Positions 1 through 12,710 are shown, numbered from the stretch's first letter. The stretch: DNA of 64,000 bases from Hybos culiciformis (GCA_964007475.1 OZ023273.1:102298485-102362484), one strand, 5' to 3'. Notes: a model not told the origin generated them from the sequence alone. Program-made: numbers and translations.

Positions 1-3000
1 ATGGTTCATCGTTATAAATAATTGAAATATAGTATGTATCTGATTAAAGTTTTCTTTATTCTATCAATAATGCCCATGATTATGGACTTTAAAAAATTTC
101 ACCTTACCTTGAAAAAATTCAAAAAAAGAATATTCATTTATTTCCGGAATTTAAATTCCATTACGTATCCAAAATTGAATTTTATTATAGAAAAAAAATA
201 AAGGATATTTTATGCAAGGGAAAGATGTAAAAAATAGAAATCTTTTTTTTTTCTATATTGATTTTAAAGAATTCTTGCAAAAAATTGTTAAAATATTAAT
301 TGAATGTTTTTTTAAAGCTCTTGAAATATCATACAAAAAAATTTATATGCAAATTATGCGCAAAATTTTTGGAATTTTTATACCGTACGTACGTTGTAAA
401 TAAATTAAAAAAATAATATCCCATTAGGCAAATTTAGTCCATCAAAAGCTGTAGTCACTTTTGTAATATTAGCACTAAAATTGAAATTAAATGGGAATCA
501 ATCGACAAGGTTAATAAAGATTAATGTTGTTATGCCTGCTTCGTTTCGTTTCAATCTATCGATTCTGTTTCTGGATAAAGTTGAATAGAGTTTTCTATAT
601 AAGGTTGCAGAAGCTTGGAAATTTGTTGAATAAGAATTTTTTTATCTTTTTCAATAATTAAGTATAACAATTCTCTACAAAATTTAACTTGAACAAGTAT
701 ACTTACTATAATATTAATAGATTTTTCAATTTTATTTACTTTAATTCAATTTTTTCTTTCCTTAAGGAAAAAAATTGGTCCAATTTTTATTTAACTTTGG
801 GTTTTTACATTCTAAAAATGAATAAATAGAAAGGAAAATTTTTAAATGAAAAATTTCAAGCATTAATATGAAATTAATTTTCTCTATTTGTTTTATCCAT
901 TATGTTTGATTTTCCAATTTTTTTTTTAAAGATAAGGATAAAACAATACAAGTTTATTGCCAAAATGATAAATTTATTGCCATAATATGTTAAGTTGATT
1001 GGTTTTGATATTGTTTTCTTAACGAAACTCTGTAGTTTACACGACGACGGCAAGTGGGTTGAAAAATAAAAGTGAAAAAAAATACATGGAAGTTAAAAAG
1101 AGAAAGAATTTACCATCGTTGGTCTTCGTATTTGTTGTCCTTAAGAGGACATACCATATCTTTTCTTTACTTGTCATGCATGAATAATAGTTTTGCACTT
1201 ACTTATAGATAAAAACCTTTTAATTTTCGATAAAATTCCCACTTTGTTGAACATTGTTAATTTAAATGTTTTATCTCACGACGACGATGACATGGTTATT
1301 GTCCCAATATAAGATCAGTTCATAAGTATTAAAATATACTTGGTTGTTGATTATGTTCAAAGGGAAAAAAAGTTTTCTGCTTTTATTTGAATTTTTTTTT
1401 TTAATTATATACGTACCATTTTCATTTATACCTTGATTAATGTGATAAAAGCCTTTTCAGCAGTGAAACAAAAAAAAATGTAGTGCGGTAAAAGGAAAGT
1501 AATTTTTACTATCAAGGATACACAATAACATTAATGGAAAATTTCATTCTGTAAAAAAAAATTTGTATAGTATAGTTTTCTTGCGGTTTGTGTTTTTTTT
1601 TTGTTGTTTTTTTTAACATTTTCCATCTATGGTCATGTTGCACAATGACTCTAACAGAGATTTTTGAGAAAAAAAAAATTGAAAAACAAAAATTTAATTG
1701 AGAAAAAAATATTTTTATTTCATTTTCTAACTAACGTAATAAAAATATAGAAATTAATTAAAAACTTTTTGTCCTCCTTTTGATTCATTTAGAAATGGGA
1801 AAAAAAAGTTTTACACTAGATTGATCATTTCTTCTAGTTTCAGTTATGATGAAAGATATATACCATCTAATTTAACTTCATCACAAGAGAATGTGAAAAA
1901 TATAAAATATTTGTTTAAAAAGTTAATTATTTGAAATGAATTAAAAATGTTATCGAGAGTCGAGTTTAATTGATATAAAAATCAAATGAGTTTTAATTGA
2001 ACTTTATTTTTTTGTTGTAAATGGTTTAAAAATCTGCTATTGAAGTTTTTTTCTGAATCTCAAATAAAATATGTATTAAAAACAGATAAGCTATTAGCTA
2101 ACAATTATTCAATTATTGATTCTGACCAAATTCTGAATAGCCGTGCCATTTATTATAACAAAAATAATTTTAAATTTTAAGACTTTATATTTTAGATTTA
2201 AATTTAGATCATAAGTAGATCATAAGGGCTTTTCTTTGTGTGTAATTCAAATATAAATTTTCAAGTGCTTAGAGCGGAATCGACAATTTGGTTAACATGA
2301 AAATTTTTCATATTAGTATACAATGTATCCACGTACGTGTATCTCTGAATTTTTATTTTTTGTTCAAAAATTTTCAGAAATAATTATTTCAAGTTGAAAT
2401 TCCTTTAAAAATGTTTATTTCATAGTCAACTTTAATTTTTTTATTCGTTGATTCAACAACCTTAAGCCCTTAAACAGGTAAAATCACTTTAGAAATCAAC
2501 AATGCAGAAAAATAAAATACGTTACCAGGGAATTATTTATTTATTTATTTTTTTTAAGTATCAGAGATTACAAGTATCAGAGATTATGAGTTCTTTTGGA
2601 AAATTATTATACTTAAAAAAAAAAGCTACTTAAAAGAAAATTTTGTCTTTTATTAAAAAAAAAAAGAAAAAAGTTCCCACTAGCAATAATTTTATATTCA
2701 AACAAAAATCATAAAATAACACAATTATAAAATTGTTTCATTAAAAATCTGCTATATAATTTTGGAATTAATGTTCTTTATCTTTATAACTCAAGCTTCT
2801 TACATAGGATTGGGATTGGATGTCTATTATATAAAATTATAACACGCTTCTTAACCAAGATATTTTCTATTACAAATCTTATCTAAAATTTAAAAATTTA
2901 TTTAGAAGTTCTTTTTGTTCTCATATATTCATTTAAGGCATACTTTTTTTATTCTATGTTTTTCCTCTTTTTTAAACTAAAGAAATAGAAAGTGGTAAAT

Positions 3001-3439
3001 TATAAGCTCGAAAAACAAATCTGTCAGCCTTAATAAATAATAAGCTAATACGAGTTTTATTTTATTTTTTCTTTGAAATTTTATCTTTTTTGATAATATC
3101 ATAAAAGTTTTTTATTCGAATCTCTTTGGCTTTGTTCCATTTTTATGTTTACTGGACAAACGATTTATCTTCTCGTAGATAGAGAAACAACAATCCCAAG
3201 TAACATTTTAGTCTCAGTTTTTTTGTTATACGTCCTAAATAACTTTATAATGGAATAATAGTGGATTCGGCCAAAGAAGCATATTTTTCTGCCACTATTA
3301 GATCCTTACTAGAATTTTTATCAAACAAGTTTTGCTTATTAAATGTCGAAATTAATGATGTTATAAGAACGTATAACAAAATTATGAAAAAAAAAATTAT
3401 TAAACTAAATTGTATCCGAAACCGGCATTAAACATCAAC
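1..3439. other. AT-rich region, no gene seen
   Basis: Long A and T runs and scattered short open frames (for example 212-403) with no recognisable domain. A 15-bp direct repeat, AAGTATCAGAGATTA, occurs twice in a row near 2558-2590. I see no TIR pair, tRNA-like box or conserved coding stretch. Confidence 0.6.
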
Positions 3440-3790
3440 TTGGATTATTCAAATCATAAATTTAGGATATTACTAGTATATGTGTTGGTTTGTGAGCTGG
3501 GATGTGTTTGTTTGTTTGTGTTGGTTTAATAAATTAGAACATTTAGCTTTGTAAGAGGTTCGAAAAAGAACACTATTAATACTATATGTATGTATTTGGA
3601 TTATTAAATGCATAATTTTAGAATATTACTAGTATATGTTGGTTTGTGAGCCGGGATGTGTTTTTATGTTTGTATTGGTTTGTTACATAAGAATCTGTTG
3701 CTTTGTTAAAGGTTCGAAAAAGGGTACTATTAGAACAATACGCATGTATCACACCACAAAACAAAAAAAGTGTGCGCATGTTTACATGGA
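3440..3790. repeat. Tandem duplication, about 160-bp unit, two copies
   Basis: Two diverged direct copies, 3440-3596 and 3597-3758. Each starts with TGGATTATT and runs through ATTACTAGTATATG, GGTTTGTGAGC(T/C)GGGATGTG and AGGTTCGAAAAAG. A third start (TGGATTATTTTGTGG) follows at 3787. The 62-codon open frame at 3636-3824 lies within the second copy and is not supported as a gene. Divergence between the copies implies an old duplication. Confidence 0.8.
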
Positions 3791-4015
3791 TTATTTTGTG
3801 GCTTACTGCAGTAGTAGAAAATAACAGGCTTCGAAGAATAGTTTTAATTTTAATATTAAATGTAACATAAAAAATTTAAAACTTTTTTAATTCTTTTTTC
3901 TTTATCCTGCAATTTAAAAGAATATAAAACATGAATAAACAATTTATTGCTTAATACAAATTTCATAAAACTAGTTACTAGATGTTAAAATATTTCAAAT
4001 AACTGAGCTAATGTT

Positions 4016-4430
4016 GGAACATGGACATTTGTCCGCGATTTTTTGTGGGCGGATTAACAACATTTTGCAAAATGACATTTGTCCCCGATTTTTTTGTGCA
4101 CGGACAAGTAACATTTTGCGATTTATAACATAAAAACTCCAAAGAACACGTGTGTCACGGCATTTTTCCTTCTACTGCGCCCTAATTTTTGTTTAAAGGA
4201 GAAACCCCCTACCCCAGGGCACGAGTTCTTGGTCTGCGATTTATAACATGAAAACTCCAAAGAACTAGTGCTCTAGGGGGTTTCTCGTGAATTAAAAAAA
4301 AATAGGGAACAGTACACGGAAAAATCCCCTTCCCGAAAGAATCGCGTACAAATACCATTTTGCAAAAGGTAATTTAGCCGCGCATTAAAAAATCGCGGAC
4401 AAATGTCCCTCGGAAAAATGTCCATCCCCC
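4016..4430. mobile_element. Foldback/MITE-like element with inverted ends
   Basis: A perfect 22-bp inverted repeat pairs 4023-4044 (starts GGACATTTGTCCGCG) with 4387-4408. Each arm contains the small dyad GGACATTTGTCC. The left arm is followed by a degenerate direct repeat about 52 bp away (4073 on). The middle holds a second inverted repeat, GAGAAACCCCCTA near 4200 against TAGGGGGTTTCTC near 4275. A direct repeat of GCGATTTATAACAT is also present. The whole is GC-richer than its surroundings and has no coding capacity. I could not fix a target-site duplication, so the superfamily is open. Confidence 0.75.
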
Positions 4431-7400
4431 TTTTCTTTGATTTTACATTTTTTTTATTTTTTATTTTACAGCATTGTACGATGACAATTTTTAAATCAAA
4501 AGAATACAGGACAAAAAAAAATTATCTTCGGGAACTAAATTTTCAATAAAATTATTCCTATGTCCTCCATTAGAAAATTTAAATGATAATTTTTGTATGG
4601 GAATTTAATTTTTTTTCAGAAAAATATTTTTTATTTAAAATTTTTTTAGAAGCGCTCATTAATTTTGAACTACACTTTAGGCACAAATACGATGATCCTA
4701 GTTTTACAAAGGAAAATTCATTTTACATTTTTTATAATATTCTAATATTTATTATTATATTACAATAATATTGTTATTCTAAAAAAATGTATTTGCCATA
4801 TTATGCAAAAACACATGATAAAATTATTTGCAAATATTAACACACATAAACGTTTTATTATTATTATTCTGTTTGCTTTATACACATTTTATATACATTA
4901 TATACGCATACATTTAATTCTATTTTATTTTATTATCGGTGTTAAAATATGAAAACATGTACCACCACATACAAAAACATAGTATACAGAAAAGAAATCT
5001 GTTAACCAGCGACAATTAGGCTTAGTAAAGCCTTATGAGTCTCTTAACAACCCCTTACATTACCATTTCTACCTTCTTATTCATCCAATTTAGTCTAGTA
5101 ATTTTCGCCTTTTTTGGGTTTGTAAGTGCTTTTGCAACATTAACAAGTCATCTATTAGAATGAATAATCATTCTAGTAATGACTTCGAAATCCCTTACAA
5201 AGCTATTTTGTTTCTTGGGATATCAGATAATTTATTTTTCAAACCTGACAGTTCAATTTTCTTTTGTTCAAAAAAAAATATACAAATTTTCAATTTAATA
5301 TACATATACCTACATGTACATCTGTACATATACATGTACATTTATATTGATTTTTGAAAACATTTTCTTATAAATTCAAATATTTAGATAGTTTTGCTAT
5401 GAATCTGCTCTATTCTATCTGTATCATATTAATTATAGTTTTTATTACTACAAAAAAACATTAAATTTTTAATTCTCATTTTTATTCTTTGGGATGCCTC
5501 ATTCCAATTTATAACTAAAATATATTTTTATCACATTATTATACGTGGTTTATCGATTGGCAATACTTAGTTCGCTAAAAATAAAATTTTCATGCTCAAA
5601 AATATTACCAGATAAGCATGTACTATTATATGTCTGTGACACAAAAAAAAAATTCAGAAAATATTTTTCCTAAAGATTTTATCTTTGATATGTCTCAGAG
5701 AAAGAAAAATTACCAGGACACATATTTTTTTGTTATCTAAAACTTTTACTATAAATAAATCCTTTATTTTTTTTTATTTATTTAAAATTATGAATACCAT
5801 ATTTATAAAACACAGTACAGAAGAAAAATAGGTTCCACAGAAAAATTAAAGACTTTGAGATCATGTCTTAAGCAGGTGCATTTTTCTTTGTAAAATTTTC
5901 CTTTTATTAATAATTTTTGCTTAGAAAATTGAATAGAAAATTTGTCCTTTGTATTTTTTTTTTAAATGTCCAAAATTAATTTAAAATTTTTTCTTAATAG
6001 GGTCATATAGAAAGGAAAAAAAAATATTTTTTTATAATAATAAAATTTTAAGTAATAACGAATTTGTTTTAGCTTGACTAAAACAGTAATAACTATTCTT
6101 GTTTTAATGTCAGTATATAATATTTAGAACCAAAATTGTGCTTTTAAGATAAGAGCTAAATGCTGTTGGAAAATATCTAATATAATATTAGTACCACATA
6201 CATAAAAAAATTGTAATGAATATTTATTTCGCATTATCTGTATGGTTGAAAATATGAGAAAGAAATATGAAAAAAAAAGTACTAACCATCTACTTAATTT
6301 TGGTACAACATTACTAATATAATACTTTAATTTTTGTTATAAAATACTTGATAAAAATAAGTAAAAAGTTCTAAATTTTATGTACAAGTATGTATACCTA
6401 ATCAAATTTTGCTTAAAAAGTTTAAGATTTTTAATTTTATTTTACCTAATTTAAAAAACTAACATTTGTAGTTTTTCAAAGGTACAGGATATTGTTTTTA
6501 AATTGAATTAAATTAAAGCTTTGATGTTTTTTTTCAAATAAAAACTTTTGATATTATTTATACGTAATATATGAATTTTGGCTTAGAATTGGGAACATTT
6601 TAGGTAAAATTTTGTTTTTGATGTTATGTCAAGGCAAAACGTAATTTCGGCAAATGGTTAAAGTCTATTTCTTTCAATTGATAGGTACCTCTATGAGCTA
6701 TATCTATTACTTGTTTCCTTGTTTGTTATTAACGTTTAATTCTGCTTTTATATTAGTTGGAATGGAACCGAAATATTTAACGAATTAAATATAGTTTTCG
6801 TAAAAGTCAAGCGCGAAATGATCCGTCTTGTTGGCTTTTTTTTTATTTGTGTGACAAACAAATTATGCGTGACTTTAATTGAGGTGTATATATATTTTTA
6901 TTTATATAGGATCTCAAATCCTTCAATTATTATCGAAGTAAAAATTGTTCGGGACTTTTTCTATAGGTACGTACACGTAAATTGTCGTACAAAATAAAAA
7001 CAATTTAAAGTAAAGATAAAATAAAAAATAAAAAAAAAGTTATACAAGAAATACAATTTTTTCCTAGTACATAAGATTTATGTGCGACTTAGGGATGTTT
7101 ACAAAAATTTTCCGAGAAAAAATTATATTTATAAATTGAAAAAGTTCTTTCCAATTTTTTTTTTTTCAAAAAGGAAATTAAACTTCTCTGTTACAAATAT
7201 TGTTAAAGAAGTTTTAAGAAAATCTTTAGAACTTTTAGTTAAATTTTGACAGAAAACATTTATTTTTTTTTCTATATGGTTTCAATTGTCTTCTATACAC
7301 AAAGTAAGAACATTTTTTATAATTTTTTTTAAGTAATTCTATGTAAAAGGTTAAAAACTTAAAATTTCAATAGTTTAATAAAAAAATTCAATTAAATTTA

Positions 7401-10017
7401 CTAAATTTTTTTTTGTGGACATATTATTTTAAGAAGTATTTAGATTGATTTATTTGCTTAATCAGAGTGTATCCGAATCTTATTAGTTATATTTTTTACC
7501 AAATTGACTGGAAACTTTTTCCACAATATAAAATTGGTTAAAAGAGTATTTAATATAAGATGAGGAAGACTTTGTATTCATGATGAATTATTTGAAAATA
7601 TTTTGCTAATGTTTATTCTCCCTTATTTACTACAAAATTTAGTCCAAGATATAATCGTCATATACGAATACGACAATGCCCAATCCATTCATTTTACTTG
7701 TGATTGTCTTTTAGATTATTATTGTATATATTGTTTTAATTTTTGTACCCTTAAAATATTACAACTGCATAGTTGAAAAATTATGAGCATAAAATATAAA
7801 ATTTGAAAAATACTTGTATATATTTAAATATATTATTGGGTTCTGTATATTTTCTGAGAGATTATCGTGTACCCTCTTAAATTTCAAAGGAAAATAATTA
7901 CAATTTTGATAGAAAAGTATCCTTTTTAGACTTTTTAGATCCCTTACGAAATATTTTTTACAGTATGTATATGGAAAATATTACGAATTTCGGAAAATAT
8001 ATATTTTTATAATTTATTCGGACCATTAATATACATACATTATACACAACTAAATCATTTTCCATTTCAATGAATATGACAAAAATATCCATATTAATCC
8101 TCTTGCACGCAAAAATTTGTTTAAATTTGTTTATTGAATTCTTTTTTATTTTACGAAAGGATAATATAGAGGGCATATAGGATAGAAAAACCTTTAATTT
8201 CCATTTATTGCAAAAGAATGTTATGATTTGTCCGTAGCTTACCTCCAGAAATGTATAAACAAAAGATAATTCATAGAATCCCTTAATATTGGGACTGAAC
8301 AATTTCCGGAAAATGATCAGCCATGTTTTTTTGGAACAGAAGCGGTTAGCAGAACAACGGAATATAGATATATCCGCCTGAACTTATATTTATAGTCCTT
8401 AATAAATTCTTTTTTTGCAGATTAAAGTTTAATAGTTACATACATAAAACCACAAAAAAATAATTGAAAATAAATAAAACCAAACAATAATTAATAAATT
8501 TATTTATTGTAAATATTTTTACAATAATTTACAGGAAGGAATATTTTTAAAATTTATTACCATTAAAAGCATTTTGTGTATAAGAGGCGTATTTGTAAAA
8601 GGTTCACCCTTTTGGGTAAATAATTTCCGCGATAAATAACAAATAATCGCAAAATAAATAAATACAATTTTTTTTTGTGTTCTTTTTTGCCTGAATTTTT
8701 CCAATATTTATTCACTTATTTTTGTTCAAATTTCGGGTTAGTTATATTTTTTTTAATTCAATGTAATTTAAGTCATCAGAATATTTATAGTTTTACTGAC
8801 CTTCGCAAACAGTTTACATATAAGAAAAGAAAAACATTAGGAAAATTTTAAAAACCAAAACTCAATATATTTAACAATAAAATAAAATTAACTCATTATA
8901 AGAAGAATTAAAAATTTGCAAACTTACCAATAAATCTAAATGCAGTCAAGTATTACTATAAAAGTGCATAATTATGTGCATTGTAAAATTCTCAATAATT
9001 TCTTGGCTCTTTTTCATGTTTTATTTGTTAATTAGAATTTGTAACTATAAACTCAAGATTAATTTGATATTCTGTTTGATTTTAAAAATAAATTAAAAAA
9101 ATAAATTTTCAAACATCAGAGATAATAATTTATTTAAGTCATTAAATTTACATGCAATCTTAATCCCAAAAGGAAGTCTCAAATTTAATTACTTATTGGA
9201 TAAAAAAAAATAACATTTGCAATTTTTTTTATTTATAATTTAAAAAAAATGATAAAAAATTGTGATAATAATAATAATAATCAACTTCTTTAATGCGATT
9301 TATTGAGACAAAGCGGATGAATGTAATTAATGCAATTTCTTTTATTCTTCTAAATTAAATTCAAGAAACTGCAAACGACATATACACAGCTAAAATTGTA
9401 ATTATGAGAAGATTTTATAATATGTTTTTTTTAATAACATTTCTTTTATATAATTAAAACATAATGCATACTATATTATACATAATTGTATTTAAATTGT
9501 ATTAAAGCAAGCAACAATATTGTTCATATAAATGCCGGCTGGTATAGGTGCTCTAAAATTGTTCTTTTGTTAAGCGAAAAAGCGCGTGCAAATATTTTTT
9601 TTCAATTTTAATTTCACTTGTAATTGTAATTTTTTATATATAGGAAAAAAGAGAAAGCTCGCGGTTGTAAATTAGTTAAATCGCAATGGATTGAATTGAA
9701 ATATCTTCACAAAAGTTCTCAATCATGTATTTTAACTTCTTTGGTGGGTCCGTGAACACTTACTGGCTAATAAGTCTCTGTCTCAGTAACTTTCAAATAC
9801 ATTTTTATTTTTTATTTTTTCATTAATGATTTATTTTTGAAGTTAAGAAAAACATTGTATGAAATTCAATGCAGCAAAATTAATATAAAATCAAAGAAAA
9901 TTTTGTCCTTTCGCTTTATTGCCCAGCCAGCCAATTCATCCTTATTTTTATTTTAATAACGTTGTAAAACAGGGAATACGTAAGTACATCTATATTTAAA
10001 AATAAAAAAAAAAACAC
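4431..10017. other. AT-rich region, no gene seen
   Basis: No supported gene or complete element. Short open frames such as 7958-8302 (minus, 114 codons) show no recognisable domain. An (AAT)n microsatellite lies near 9268-9285. The string ACAAAGCGGATGAAT at 9309 recurs near 53630 with similar flanks, so a small shared repeat is present. Confidence 0.55.
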
Positions 10018-10133
10018 ACGAAGCAGTCATAGAACTGCCTACAGAAGTTTATACTCAAAGATTTAAAATATTCAATAACAGTGGCTACAATTGATGGGCT
10101 GCTGAGTACAAAATGTAAATTAAAATATTTTAT
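10018..10133 (+). mobile_element. Foldback C element, left half only
   Basis: Matches the left arm and centre of the 218-bp foldback seen complete at 29017-29234 and 45361-45578. It starts ACGAAGCAGTCATAGAACTG and includes ACAGTGGCTACAA and GGGCTGCTGAGTACA. It stops in the centre (GTAAATTAAAATATTTTAT) and is joined directly to the 3' tail of another family at 10134. The right arm is missing, so this is a chimeric junction. Confidence 0.85.
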
Positions 10134-10183
10134 CCTCTACCAAAAAAACGCACAACGCGGCTAAAGAAGTATAAACTTCAAAA
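10134..10183 (+). mobile_element. 3' tail of hairpin family H1 (last 50 bp)
   Basis: Contains CCTCTACCAAA, then GCGGCTAAAGAAGTATAAACTTCAAAAA written as overlapping motifs GCGGCTAAAG and the hairpin GAAGTATAAACTTC (stem GAAGT/ACTTC, loop ATAA). The same end occurs at 12587-12710, 26524-26657 (minus) and 49832-49957. It abuts the satellite array that starts at 10184. Confidence 0.75.
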
Positions 10184-11490
10184 AAATTTTCGTATATTTT
10201 GCTCCAGCACGACCTAACCGTAGCTCCCCATCCAAAATTTTTTTTTCAGGTAATCTTAATTTTACCGGAGCTACCTATTAAAAAAAATTTTTTTTCGTAT
10301 ATTTTGCTCCGGCACGACCTAACTGTAGCTCCCTAACCAAAAATTTTTTTTCAGGTAATATTAATTTCACCGGAGCTACCTATTTTGAAAAAATAATTTT
10401 TCGTATATTTTACTCCGGCACGACCTAACCGTAGCTCCCCACACAAAAAATTTTTTTCAGGTAATATTAATTTCACCGGAGCTACCTATTTTGAAAAAAA
10501 AAAAATTTTCGTATATTTTGCTCCGGCACGACCAAACCCAAAAAATTTTTTTCAGTTATATTAATTTCACCGGAGCTACCTATTTTGAAAAAAAAATGAT
10601 TCGTATATTTTGCTCCGGCACGACCTAACCGTAGCTCCCCACCCAAAACATTTTTTTCATTTAATATTAATTTCACCGGAGCTATGTACCTATTTTGAAA
10701 AAAACAAAAATTTCGTATATTTTGCTCCGGCACGACCTAACCGTAGCTCCCCACCCAAACATTTTTTTTCGGTTAATATTAATTTCACCGGAGCTACCTA
10801 TTTAAAAAAAAATTTCGTATATTTTGCTCCGGCACGACCTAACCGTAGCTCCCCACCCAAAAAATTGTTTTCAGTTAATATTAATTTCACCGGAAAAAAC
10901 AAAATTTTCGTATATTTTACTCCGGCACGACCTAACCGTAGCTCCCCACCCAAAAAATTTTTTTCAAATAATATTAATTTCACCGGAGCTACCTATTTAA
11001 AAAAAAAAAAAATTTTCGTATATTTTTCTCCGGCACGACCTAACCGTAGCTCCCCACCCAAAAATTTTTTTTCAGTTAATAGTAATTTCACCGGAGCTAC
11101 CAATTAAAAAAAAAAAAAATTTTCGTTTATTTTGCTCCGGCACGACCTAACCGTAGCTCCCCACCCAAAATTTTTCGGCTGGTAATCTTAATTTCACCGG
11201 AGCTCCCTATTTAAAAAAAAAAAATTTTTTTCGTATATTTTGCTCCGGCACGACCTAACCGTAGCTCCCCACCCAAAATTTTTTTTCAGGTAATATTAAT
11301 TTCACCGGAGCTTCCTATTTTGAAAAAAAAAAAAAAAAATTTTCGTATATTTTGCTCCGGCACGACCTAACCGTAGCTCCCCACCCAAAAATTTTTTTTC
11401 AGATAATCTTAATTTCACCGGAGCTACCTATTTAAAAAAAAAAAATTTCGTATATTTTGCTCCGGCACGACCTAACCGTAGCTTTTTTTG
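10184..11490. repeat. Satellite array 1, about 105-bp monomer, 13 units
   Basis: The core CGACCTAACCGTAGCTCC, with slight variants, recurs at about 10210, 10315, 10421, 10529, 10621, 10733, 10835, 10928, 11036, 11143, 11251, 11363 and 11468. Spacing is 92-112 bp. Each unit has an A run, CGTATATTTTGCTCCGGCA, the core, a T run, TTAATTTCACCGGAGCTACC. The halves GCTCCGG and CCGGAGC are inverted within every unit, so each monomer can fold. Because spacing is often a multiple of 3, open frames run through it (10610-11107 plus, 10798-10983 minus). Their repetitive peptides are translation of the satellite, not a gene. Confidence 0.95.
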
Positions 11491-11540
11491 CTTGTAATAT
11501 TGGGCCCTATATATACATATATTTGAAATTAAAAAATCTT

Positions 11541-11611
11541 GTCATTGGGAATCGAACCAGGCACCTTCAGACTTACAGTCTGATGTTGTAGCCACTAAGC
11601 CATACTGTCCA
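11541..11611 (-). repeat. tRNA-like head (SINE-type), GTA anticodon position
   Basis: On the minus strand an A box (TGGCTTAGTGG) and a B box (GGTTCGATTCC) are spaced as in a tRNA. A perfect 5-bp anticodon-type stem, TCAGA/TCTGA, encloses CTGTAAG, which puts GTA (tyrosine) at the anticodon. The T stem and acceptor stem do not pair, so it is not a working tRNA. Related heads lie at 26675, 27044, 49390 and 49735. All share the upstream context AAATCATATGG or similar. Confidence 0.8.
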
Positions 11612-11666
11612 TATGATTTTGGGTTTCTTACATATAATAAAAAAATAAGTATTCTTATTCTTATTT

Positions 11667-11762
11667 TTCTGAGAAAAATGATGACGATTCTGAGAAAAAT
11701 TCTACATGAAAATGGATTTTTACCCTCTACCAAAATTCATCAAACGCATTAACTTCAAAAAT
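11667..11762 (+). mobile_element. H1 family tail, hairpin lost
   Basis: Contains AAATGATGACGATTCTGAG, TTCTACATGAAAATGG and TTTTTACCCTCTACCAAA as in the other H1 tails. The terminal segment reads CGCATTAACTTCAAAAA, so the left half of the GAAGTATAAACTTC hairpin is deleted. It lies between the minus-strand tRNA-like head and satellite array 2. Confidence 0.75.
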
Positions 11763-11764
11763 AA

Positions 11765-12528
11765 AATAAAAAATTTTTTTTGGCCGGGTCGACCCCACTC
11801 CTTCTACTACTACTCAAAATTTTAAGCCAACTAACCTTTATTTCATCGAAAATAATTTTTTTGATAAAAAAAAAATGTTGGTCTTTTTTGGGTAGGAGAC
11901 CCCCTCCCCCTCCTGCTCCGATCCAAAATTTTCATGCCGGCCACGTTCATTTAACGACAGGTAACGTTTATAATTAAAAAAATAAAATAAAAATTTTTTT
12001 GGGCCGGGTAGACCCTACTCCTTCTACTACTACTTAAAATTTTAAGCCAACTAACCTTTATTTCATCGAAAATAATTTTTTTGATAAAAAAAAAATTTTG
12101 GTCTTTTTTGGGTAGGAGACCCCTCGCCTCCTGCTCCGATCCAAAATTTTCATGCCGGCCACGTTCATTTAACGACAGGTAACTTTTACAATTAAAAACA
12201 AAAAAAAATTTTTTTTTTGGGCCGGGTGGACCCTACTCCTTCTACTACTACCCAAAATTTTAAGCCAACTAACCTTTATTTCATCGAAAATAATTTTTTT
12301 GATAAAAAAAATTTTGGTCTTTTTTGGGTAGGAGACCCACTCGCCTCCTGCTCCGATCCAAAATTTTCATGCCGGCCACGTTCATTTAACGACAGGTAAC
12401 TTTTACAATTAAAAACAAAAAAAAAATTTTTTTTTGGGGCAGGTGGACCCTACTCCTTCTACTATTACCCAAAATTTTAATCCAACTAACCTTTATTTCA
12501 TCGAAAATAATTTTTTTGATAAAAAAAT
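11765..12528. repeat. Satellite array 2, about 218-bp monomer, 3.5 units
   Basis: The phrase GGCCGGGT(C/A/G)GACCC recurs at 11782, 12002 and 12220, with GGCAGGTGGACCC at 12438 (periods 220, 218, 218). Each unit continues with CTCCTTCTACTACTAC, AAGCCAACTAACCTTTATTT, GGTAGGAGACCC, CTGCTCCGATCC and CATTTAACGACAGGTAAC. The fourth unit stops after the TTTTTTTGATAAAAAAA segment, where half a tRNA-like head begins. Open frames at 11780-11977 and 12217-12399 are translations of the monomer. Confidence 0.95.
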
Positions 12529-12710
12529 AAGTCTGAAGGTGCCAGGTTCGAACCCAATTATGATTTGTTTTTTTTTTTAATATTTGAAAAATGATGACGG
12601 ACGATTCTCAGAAAAATGATGACGATTCTCAGAAAAATTCTATATGAAAATGGATTTTTACCCTCTACCAAATTTCTTCCAACGTCGCTAAAGAAGTATA
12701 AACTTCAAAA
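12529..12710 (+). mobile_element. H1 family: half tRNA-like head plus full 3' tail
   Basis: The 3' half of a tRNA-like head (AAGTCTGAAGGTGCC, B box GGTTCGAACCC) is followed by an A/T linker. The H1 tail follows: GATGACGGACGATTCTCAG, CCCTCTACCAAATTTCTTCC and the hairpin GAAGTATAAACTTC at 12693-12706. The 5' half of the head, including the A box, is replaced by satellite array 2. This suggests the array expanded inside, or recombined into, such an element. Confidence 0.8.

Noticed and set aside
7958..8302. 114-codon minus-strand frame
   Set aside because: Phe/Ile/Lys-rich, no domain, no neighbouring exons. Expected occasionally in A/T-rich DNA.
10610..11107. 165-codon open frame with a repeated peptide (FVYFAPARPNRSSPPK-like)
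   Set aside because: It is a translation of satellite array 1. The monomer spacing happens to keep the frame, and the opposite strand is open in the same way.
11541..11611. Functional tRNA-Tyr(GTA)
   Set aside because: A and B boxes and the anticodon stem are present, but the acceptor and T stems do not pair. The sequence is repeated elsewhere with the same transposon flanks.
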